From: Calliphora vicina
Taxonomy: Eukaryota > Arthropoda > Insecta > Diptera > Calliphoridae
Length of the DNA stretch: 64,000 nt
Direction of reading: 5' to 3'
Assembly (NCBI RefSeq): GCF_958450345.1
Contig: NC_088781.1
Location: forward strand, 72,179,240 to 72,243,239
The translations under genes and the position numbers were made by a program. Within the stretch, counting starts at the first letter, position 1; every line of letters begins with the position of its first letter. The notes under the pieces were generated by a model. The model saw only the letters and a list, made by a program, of their open reading frames with translations. It was not told where the DNA came from and did no database searches. Shown in pieces: positions 56,341-64,000 of this stretch.

Positions 56341-56929
56341 AATCGTTATTACAAAAAAAAAAAACAACTAAAAGTCCAGTTTTTGTGGGTGTGAATCACT
56401 CAAAAATTTAATATTAATAAATATCTTACATGCGAAATTTATCAACAATAATACCCTCGAAAAACGAAAATTTTATATCTTAAACAACAACGTCAGTGTT
56501 TATTCTATTCCATTAATTGTTTAATATTGCCATATTGAACAAATTTACAACGTTAAACTGTTATATACGGGCAATCTTTTTACAGAAAAAAAACGAAAGT
56601 CGAAAACAACATTTTGGTCAAAAAAACGTCGAGCAATTAAATGATCCCAATGAATGATCGATAATATAATAAAATAAATGTCAAAAATTAATAAATTACT
56701 TTTTTTAGTTTGTGCAAAATTAACATGAATCAGCTGTTTTGTTTTTAGCATAGGGAAAGTTCTGTATGTCGTTAGTTTTTTTTGTGTAACGTTGCCGTTC
56801 TGTTGCGGATGAATCTGTTGAAAACAGAATTTTGTCCGCAACGTTAAGTGACAGCTAAAAAAGCTGTAAGTGTGTTCGTGTACTTTCCAGTAAAAATTAT
56901 CCAGTAACATTATTTTAGAGAGTAGTAGC
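56341..56929. other. 5' flank of Wdfy2
   Basis: Upstream of the minus-strand start codon. AT-rich, with no recognisable gene. The tagcta/cagct hairpin near 56850 (cagctaaaaaagctg) is a small palindrome. The minus-strand frame 56910-56545 has no family features. Confidence 0.4.
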
Positions 56930-57162
56930 CAAAGTAAATTAATAAAGTAGCGACAGTACTACAACAAATACAACATTTACAAAAACCACAAGCAATTTTG
57001 TTTTTGGTTTAAGGTCTGAGCTGTCAAAGTTGCCTGTTGTTGTTTTTGCTTTTGGGCTTGTTGTATTTTTCGCCACAACAACCACAAGTGAATTGACAGA
57101 TTAGACCAAAGTAAAAAAAATAGTCAGCTGTTCTACTGAGTCTACTTTATTAATTTACTTTG
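56930..57162. mobile_element. 233-bp hAT-like MITE (family C), copy 1
   Basis: Ends CAAAGTAAATTAATAAAGTA and complement, flanked by gtagtagc (56922-56929 and 57163-57170). It is nearly identical to 60138-60370, so both copies are young. Confidence 0.88.
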
Positions 57163-57170
57163 GTAGTAGC

Positions 57171-58016
57171 TTTAAGCTAGGTACGCTCGCTTTAATCTCA
57201 GGCATTATTACCTTCCGAATTGTCCACCTACAGCGTGGTGCTATATTTTAATGAAATTATCTTTAAAAAGTAATGTAAGAGATTGTTCTTTCGGGTCATA
57301 ATAATGATTTAGACATTAAATTCTATTTTATGTGTTTTATTTAAAAAAACTTCTGAATGAAATCTTATATTATAATTATCCCTTATTCATGAACTTCAAT
57401 TTTAAGAAATTTTTTTTTGATAAATGTGATGTTTTTGTTCACTTTTTAAGTAGAAATTTAAAATTCCTGTTAGAAATCTTGACCCTTTTAATTTTCCGTA
57501 TTTTGACGATTTTTAAAAAAATCATCTGGCAGCCCTGTACGCAGCACTTCTTTCGCACGAAATTAAAACCAGCAGCTAGCTGTCAAACAGCATGTACAAT
57601 TTTTCTTATGAAAAAACCATAATTTTTCGCATATATGAACAGTGTACTAGGCTTAAAAATAAATTACTCTCAGTCTGAAAAATAATCAAAAAAAGTACGC
57701 GAACAACAATTTGTAAAAATAAGTTGTATTTTATTATAAATCAATTTAAAACTTTTGGTTTGTGTTATTTTACTTCTTTTCTTTACAAAACTTGTAAATT
57801 GTAATAATTTTCAACTTTTTATTTTTGTTTACATTTGCAACCATAAGTTTTAAACATATTTTTATGTTGATATTTTTTACTGGACAAAAAATGTCCAGTA
57901 AAAAATATCATGTTCTCTATCTACGAACTGTCACTTTTAACACTCTCTTGCTCTCTCGTTACAAGTTTTTAAAAGTAAACGAACGGAATCCCGTAACTTC
58001 CAGTGATAATTTGTAC
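57171..58016. other. AT-rich flank without genes
   Basis: No supported gene. The palindrome atttttactggacaaaaaatg...tccagtaaaaaat (57866-57912) is a hairpin of about 20-bp arms. Confidence 0.4.
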
Positions 58017-58625
58017 CAAGGCGAATTCATATAAGGTGACCTCATTAGCCCAGCTGATCATCAGCTGTTTTGCCCAAACTGTCAAAATTGTTGGCTTGTT
58101 GTTTACTTTCTAGTGCGCGCCAAAAAATTTAAAAAGTGAGAAAAAGCATAAAGTTTAAAAAGTGATATTAATAATAATAAAATCAATTTTAAAATATGCG
58201 TGTGTGCACTTATTGTAAATTTAAATATCCAAAGGGAAGTGGAACTTTGTTCCGCGTACCTAAAGATGAACTAAGTCGGAAGAAGTGGAGTGAAATTTGC
58301 CGAGTAAATCTCTCGCCACACTCCCGTATTTGTTCCAAACACTTTGTTTCCGCTGTTTAATATTAAATTTCTTTTGTTCACCACGCGTTTGAACTCTTCA
58401 TCGATAATATTACCATTCTCCACAAGAAATAAAACAATAAATAAAAATAAATATAAATCTTTCACTGGTTTGTTGTTAAATTCCAGTTTATTATTAAATT
58501 CGCCTTGCTTTATACACAGCTGTTTTTTTGACAGATTGGGCAAGAAAGCAAAAACAAAATGTATGTTGTTTTTGTATTGTTGTACTTGTTGTAGGGATGA
58601 GGTCACCTTATATGAATTCGCCTTG
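58017..58625 (+). mobile_element. P-superfamily non-autonomous element
   Basis: The 8-bp repeat atttgtac (58009-58016 and 58626-58633) flanks inverted ends CAAGGCGAATTCATATAAGG extending to about 29 bp. P elements make 8-bp duplications and their transposases start with a THAP domain; a THAP frame is present at 58196-58360. The remaining about 250 bp are non-coding. The superfamily call rests on these two facts together. Confidence 0.78.
58196..58360 (+). CDS. Stand-alone THAP-type zinc-finger peptide (54 aa)
   Basis: ATG 58196 to TAA 58358-58360. It contains MRVCTYCKFKY, TLFRVPKDE, KKWSEICRVNLSPHSRICSK and HF. This is most of a THAP C2CH zinc module: C-x2-C at residues 4 and 7, then C-x2-H (Cys48, His51), with the invariant W in KKW. 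Full THAP domains are about 80-90 aa and also end with an AVPTIF-like box, which is missing here. In P transposases this domain binds the transposon ends. Within this element it could only be a DNA-binding fragment or a decaying remnant. No upstream promoter is identified. Confidence 0.7.
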   Translation: MRVCTYCKFKYPKGSGTLFRVPKDELSRKKWSEICRVNLSPHSRICSKHFVSAV

Positions 58626-58732
58626 ATTTGTACGAATTATTACAAATTATCAAGTACGCGAACACAACTATTTACTCTCAATCTAAAAAATATCCGAAAA
58701 AATACTCGAACAACAATTTGTAAAGGGCAGCA

Positions 58733-58759
58733 CAAGGCGTATCTAATAAATTTGCCTTG
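58733..58759. mobile_element. 27-bp P-like insertion or excision footprint
   Basis: Starts CAAGGCGTATCTAATAAA and ends TTTGCCTTG, flanked by the 8-bp repeat gggcagca (58725-58732 and 58760-58767). It contains about 18 bp of a left end and a few bp of the complementary right end with nothing between. Confidence 0.7.
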
Positions 58760-58841
58760 GGGCAGCATACACAATCAAAATACTTGATGTCGTTTTCGTG
58801 TATGTGTAATTTGATGCTTTGATGTACACTTGATTGATGAC

Positions 58842-59448
58842 CAAGGTTGCCAACTCTTCAGCTCTGAAAATGGCTAGATTTTGAATTAAAAATGGCTAGA
58901 AATGGCTAAAACCCATAAATAACTGAATACAAATTCATAAATATTACATTTCTTGCCTCCATTACCACTAAGTCCGGTTATCCGGTCAAAAATAATTTTT
59001 ACCGACTTCGTGTTAATGGGGTTTAGCAGATTAACCCCCATTTTCTCAATTTCCGGTTATTGTTTTTCGTAACGATATACTTCCAATTAATAGAATTTTT
59101 GTATGAGAACTGTCAGTATGTCGTCACGATAAATTAAACAAATTTCTGGGCACTTACATTCAAAATGGGATCCATTGAGGAAATGCAAAATTGATTTTGG
59201 ACACAATTTCGAAGCCTGTTTTCAAAAAAACCAATAACATTCTCATCAAATCTTTGTCATTTGATAAAAAATACTGTTTTATTTTTTAAATAATCCAAAA
59301 ATGATCAAGAAAAGTATAAAATAAAAAAGGGTAAGACAAAATAAAATGGCTAGATCTTCCGGCAAGATTAAATCTAGCCATTTTTTTATGGCTAAATGAA
59401 AATAAAATCGCTAGATCTAGCCGGAAAATGGCTAAATTGGCAACCTTG
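58842..59448. mobile_element. 607-bp hAT-like MITE
   Basis: Ends CAAGGTTGCCAA and complement, flanked by ttgatgac (58834-58841 and 59449-59456). The phrase tggcta/tagcca is scattered through both arms. Non-coding. Confidence 0.82.
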
Positions 59449-59774
59449 TTGATGACTCGTCAATCGGCATTTTATTTTTGATTTTGTAGTGTTAACACCA
59501 ATAGCGGGAATTATATTTAATTTTTATTTGCACTATAAAATGTATTTAAAAATGTCAATATCGGTTGCAACTTTAATTGCAATAACGACATGTTGAGAAT
59601 AAAGAAAAAAACTAAAATAATAAGTGCAATATGTAATATAAAAAATTATTCTCTTCATCCGACACACTCATCAACCTCACGCCTTGAAATATTTTTGTAA
59701 ATGACTTCGTGATTGATGAAAAAAAATCAAGCATGCTAAAAATCGAAATGTTTTTGATTTTCCATCAAGCGTTG

Positions 59775-59870
59775 TCGACATAGAATAATATATCCATAGA
59801 AGCGTTACTGAGAGGGAAAAAACCTAATTCTGTTGTCAAAAACCTAAGTCGTGAGAATGTATTAGTACAT
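59775..59870. repeat. Family B MITE fragment, inverted
   Basis: Complement of family B segments (ctgagagg...aaacctaattctgttgtcaa, then gagaatgta), close to 28930-28985. Its own target duplication is not found. Confidence 0.6.
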
Positions 59871-60137
59871 AGTTTTGAGGTTGTATTGGTGCCTTTTTGA
59901 TTTTCACCAGACACACAGAGTTCTATAAAAATGTATAAATTTTAATTTATATAAATTTTGTTCTATTTTCAATACCAAAAATTGAAACTATGTTCTATAA
60001 ATTAAATTCTACCACAATAAAATTAAGTGTCAAAAATTAATAAAAAATATTTTTTTTCATTTGAGCAAAATTAATATGTTTTGGAAATAAAAGTGTCCTG
60101 CAAAGTATTCAAAAAAATTGCCAAATATTGTGTAGAA

Positions 60138-60370
60138 CAAAGTAAATTAATAAAGTAGCGACAGTACTACAACAAATACAACATTTACAAAAACCACAAG
60201 CAATTTTGTTTTTGGTTTAAGGTCTGAGCTGTCAAAGTTGCCTGTTGTTGTTTTTGCTTTTGGGCTTGTTGTATTTTTCGCCACAACAACCACAAGTGGA
60301 TTGACAGTTCAGACCAAAGTAAAAAAAATAGTCAGCTGTTATAATGAGTCTACTTTATTAATTTACTTTG
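60138..60370. mobile_element. 233-bp hAT-like MITE (family C), copy 2
   Basis: Flanked by gtgtagaa (60130-60137 and 60371-60378). Same length and almost the same sequence as 56930-57162. Confidence 0.88.
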
Positions 60371-60587
60371 GTGTAGAAGTGTAATAAAGTGGTTCGGTCT
60401 GTATTTAGTTAGAAAATCAAAGTTAAAATTTCAAGTATTTTGATGTGTTTAATTCTCTCACAAGTATGTTGAATTCACATATCACAAACAGGGTTGTCAG
60501 ATTTTTTTTACCTCCATCGCCAAAAGCTAAACGAATAATCGCCAAATATCGCCAAAATATTTTTTTTGAGTTTTATATTGTAAAAAA

Positions 60588-60778
60588 CAAGGCGTATTTA
60601 ACAAGGTGACAGCAGTGGCGAATTGAAATAAATACAGGCGAATTCACTTATTTTTTATATATAGAGTTTGACATACGGACGTACGGGCGAATATTTTTTA
60701 TATATGTAGTTTGACATTTGTGCGTGCTATTTCTATAATCAGCTGTGCTGCCGATGGCACCTTATTAAATGCACCTTG
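60588..60778. mobile_element. 191-bp P-like MITE
   Basis: Ends CAAGGCGTATTTAACAAGGT and approximate complement (accttattaaatgcaccttg), flanked by gtaaaaaa (60580-60587 and 60779-60786). The ends resemble those at 58017 and 58733. Confidence 0.75.
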
Positions 60779-61243
60779 GTAAAAAACATACATACTAATT
60801 TTATGTATTATAAAGTCAATTTATTTCGGTTTAAATCTAGTTATTTATATTAAATTGATATAAAAATATACATTATATTAAAATTAAACTTTTTTAACAT
60901 TTTATCTGTAGGCTGAAATGAATTGCAACAAAATTTATTAACATTCATATAACTTACTATTCTTATCAATAAATCTAAAAGTTCATATTGAAATTCCCTT
61001 TCTACGCAAACGTTGCTGGTTGGTAAAATTAACATATTAAGAACGACCAATGCTAAGTCTTTAAAGTGAAATGTTCCACCTTCATCTCAATAATTGTAAA
61101 CTTGTGGCCAATATATGCTAATTTTGACCATTGCAAATCATATTCCCCTGCAGATACTTTTGGATTGAAAAATAAAGTTAATGAATTTTGAACTATGTAC
61201 CTAAAATTTTCATTTCAACATTGAAAATTCATTAGCGGTATTC

Positions 61244-62512
61244 ACAATGCACAGTGGTTTAGAAACTTTTTTTTGGAAATAATTCGGTATCTCGGGAACT
61301 ATTGGAGATATTATTACAAAATTTCACATGGTTAGAGCTGAGGTGTTTTTGAGTTGAATTACATTTGTTCAGCTTCCTAGGGTTAATACGGGCCAGTTTG
61401 TGCCCCCTCAAAGTTGGTCACCTCGGGTCTCAAAATTTTTAAAAAAAAATCCCCAAAAATTCATTAATATATATATATAATATATTAAAATATAAATAGT
61501 CTTGAGAAGATCTACAAAAAATACGCTTACATGTGTAGGTTATCTCCTTCAGTTGAAGAGATATTTAGGTTTATTTATTTTTTTTAATTTTGCTCGATTT
61601 TTGTTTGTTTTTTAGATATGGCGGCCCTACGGAGGGTCGAATTTTTTTTTCAAAATATCAGCTATATTGGCAATAAAATTCTAAATAAAATAAAAAAAAC
61701 TTGGTAACAGTTATCTCGTCCGTGTAAAAAGTTTCACGCATCCAAAGTTGGAACATGTAAAATGGGCCTAATTTTTTACGATTTTTCCTAAAAAAGTCCC
61801 TATATTTTTTCTTTTGTAGAAACAAATTTTCTTTGGGCCTATATACAATTTTTATATGTTCCGAAAAGAAAACTTAATGCAAAAGCATGTAAAGTAAAAT
61901 TGGGCACACTTAAGCGGACACAGTATCCCCCAGACCTATCCAAACACGGTAAAAAAATATTTAGGTTTCAGTAAAAAATTCTAAAAAGGCAAAGCACCGA
62001 TCCTCGAAAAAGTTCCGTATTTGTATAACCCTATATGTTGTTTAAATACTTAGAAAGTTGTTTTACTATCACACGGTAAATAGCGTCACAGTAGGCACTT
62101 TTAAAAAAAAAATCAGTTTTTGGAACACATTTTCCCCGTTTTAGGAATTTCGGTATTTGAAAATAAAAAATGTCAAAAATTATAATGTCATTAATTTAAG
62201 AACATTTGGATCTAAATTAGTTCCCAATTTTGTTATGATATCTTTAACCATTAAAATTTTACATTAAATCAAATTTTATATTTTTCTTCATGGAAAATCA
62301 CCATATTATAATTTTTTTAGTTTTTAAGGTAAATGACGTTCAAAAAATTAATTAAATTCTTTAATTTTATTAAAATATGAATCTACAAGTCCTAAGGTTT
62401 TTACCAATATCAAATACTTATATAAAAAGCATATATCTACTCAGAAGCTCCACAAACCTTGCCGCCTTTGAAAAATTTGAACGATTTTTCATATATTGCA
62501 TACAAAATGTGT
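61244..62512. repeat. Dispersed repeat (cacagtggtttagaaa family) and AT-rich DNA
   Basis: 61251-61440 shares its order of blocks with 18702-18870 and 27560-27720 (cacagtgg..., then a segment ending tcacctcgggt). The remainder to 62512 is AT-rich with no gene. Confidence 0.5.
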
Positions 62513-62520
62513 ATACTTAC

Positions 62521-63628
62521 TAGGGTATTCAATCGATTAACCGTTAATCGGTTAACCGATTAATTTTGTACGGTTAACTGTTCGAATAATTTGAAATTGC
62601 CGATTTTCAAATAACGAATAAACCGATTAATTTGTGTCGATTAACCGAAATTCCTTTATTTTTGCACTTTAAATATGTTTTTTGTATTTATTTTTCCGTT
62701 TCAATTCAAATACAAATATCATATTGAAATTAGATTTTTTTTTGAAGATTGAACATCATTTTGAATAAACATGATTAGTGAGTATGTATAATAACTGACA
62801 TATTTAATTTACATGTATTTGAAACTTTGTATTTACATGTATAGACGAAACTTTTTTTTGAATTAGTCTTTTATCATAACTTCATCAAAATCTAAAACAA
62901 TCCAAAAAGGAATATTCTTTATCATGCTTTTGATTTCTTCAACATATACAATCAGCGAGAGTTTTTTCCAAGAAAAGTTTCATTAAATCTAAAGAAAAAA
63001 ATCGTTTAAATTATATTCTTTTTATAAAAGATTATTTCTGAAGATCTCACTAAGACCCTAAAAAACTCACACATCGCTCATTTGCTGCAACAACGTCATA
63101 ATAAAAAAAATCGTTTCGAGAAAAACGTTTTTGAATATTTCATGACATTTTAATATTTCTTAAATAAATTTTCAACAAATCATACGATTTCAGAAATATA
63201 AATAGTAGATGTTAATATCTTTCTAATCTGTATTTAACCTAAATTTTTATTTATCAAATATACGAGAAAACATGAATTTTCATTTTGATGCTTACAACTA
63301 AAAAAAACACTCATACAAAAAATTAAATTAAGAACAGCTCGTATTTTGTAGTACTCAGTTCATAAAACACGGATTTTGAGTTATGACGTTGTTGCAGCAA
63401 ATAGGCGATATGTTTACAAAAATGATCTCAAATACCTTATTTGCTGTTTTTAATGTTTTTGTACACAAAATTCGTTGTTGTATTTTCAATTTAAAATGAA
63501 CATAGAAATTATTCGGTTAATCGAATAATTTTAAATTAACCGATTATTAACCGAATAAATCTAAACCTCGATTAATTATTTGCTCGATTAACCGATTAAA
63601 CCAGAAATGCGATTAATTGAATACCCTA
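62521..63628. mobile_element. 1,108-bp hAT-like element (family A), copy 3
   Basis: Flanked by atacttac (62513-62520 and 63629-63636), ends TAGGGTATTCAAT, inverted relative to copy 1. It contains the internal inverted pair around tgctgcaacaacgtcat (63087 and 63388). No coding frame. Confidence 0.85.
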
Positions 63629-63636
63629 ATACTTAC

Positions 63637-64000
63637 ATATTAAATGTAACTAATGAATTCAAACGTATACTGACCTTAAAGAAAAGTTGGTATAATGCAT
63701 TTTTCGCAGTAAAAACAAATAATATTTATTTTCGTGTAGGTTAATCTTCATTTAGATATATATTATTTGAACATTTTTATCCTTATATTGTAGACCATAA
63801 TATAGTATTTGGGCCAGTGTATATTCTATGTAAATTGTTTTTCCAGAGTTATAAAATTTATTGAACACGATTTTTATTTTTTTTAAATGTACCTATCATA
63901 ATTTCTAAAATTTACAGTGAGTAGTAATGGAACCTATTTTTTACCTACAATAAATTAGTTTATTAGGTATAATAAAGGTTGCATTTATTACATAAACTAC
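63637..64000. other. AT-rich sequence to window end
   Basis: Nothing recognisable. Confidence 0.4.

Noticed and set aside
56545..56910. 121-codon minus-strand frame upstream of Wdfy2
   Set aside because: No family motifs, low complexity, and its 5' end lies just beside a MITE.
58196..58360. Host THAP-domain gene exon
   Set aside because: It lies wholly inside a TIR element with an 8-bp duplication, so it belongs to the transposon.
60850..61050. Minus-strand frame with LPTSNVCVEREFQ, resembling a hAT transposase tail
   Set aside because: Only about a dozen residues resemble the motif and the rest does not; too weak to call.

Overview
The window is nuclear DNA of an insect, most likely a higher fly (Diptera; a calyptrate such as a blow fly or house-fly relative). 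It is very AT-rich, has GT-AG introns, and its repeats (mini-me/DINE-1-like elements, BEL/Pao, Jockey, LOA-like, P-superfamily, hAT and Tc1/mariner) are typical of fly genomes. No bacterial gene, operon, CRISPR array or rRNA is present. The species assignment is inference.

Only two host genes are supported, and they point toward each other. On the + strand, a TBC1D16-type Rab GTPase-activating protein is encoded by two exons (5739-6704 and 14617-15801; 716 aa) separated by a 7.9-kb intron. On the - strand, a WDFY2-type WD-repeat/FYVE endosomal protein is encoded by seven exons between 56340 and 23425 (406 aa). Its third intron is 25.3 kb and holds most of the mobile DNA. Both gene models join in frame at every junction, and both products belong to endosomal membrane traffic (Rab regulation and PI3P binding).

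Region by region: 1-5 kb is a transposon graveyard (Jockey reverse transcriptase, BEL integrase, hAT fragment, mini-me-like element, nested MITEs). 5-16 kb is the TBC gene, with MITEs and a palindromic Tc1-type element in its intron. 16-23 kb is intergenic and holds Helentron-like repeats, a broken Helitron helicase and nested MITEs. 23-56 kb is the Wdfy2 gene. 56-64 kb is its upstream flank, rich in hAT- and P-type miniature elements.

The most unusual structure is at 31588-50010. A hAT-like miniature element with its 8-bp target duplication intact was entered by a gag-only BEL element (31795-46400, target duplication caaac). The 5' LTR of that element was then entered by a second BEL/Pao element (31844-42826, target duplication atact). 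The second element carries a third LTR and a 3,045-bp inverted copy of its own gag-pol region, so its RNA could fold into a long hairpin. Its 5' LTR was later hit by a 433-bp MITE. A second point of interest is a small P-superfamily element at 58017-58625 that encodes a stand-alone THAP zinc-finger peptide. A 27-bp insertion 108 bp downstream has P-like ends and an 8-bp duplication and looks like an excision footprint.
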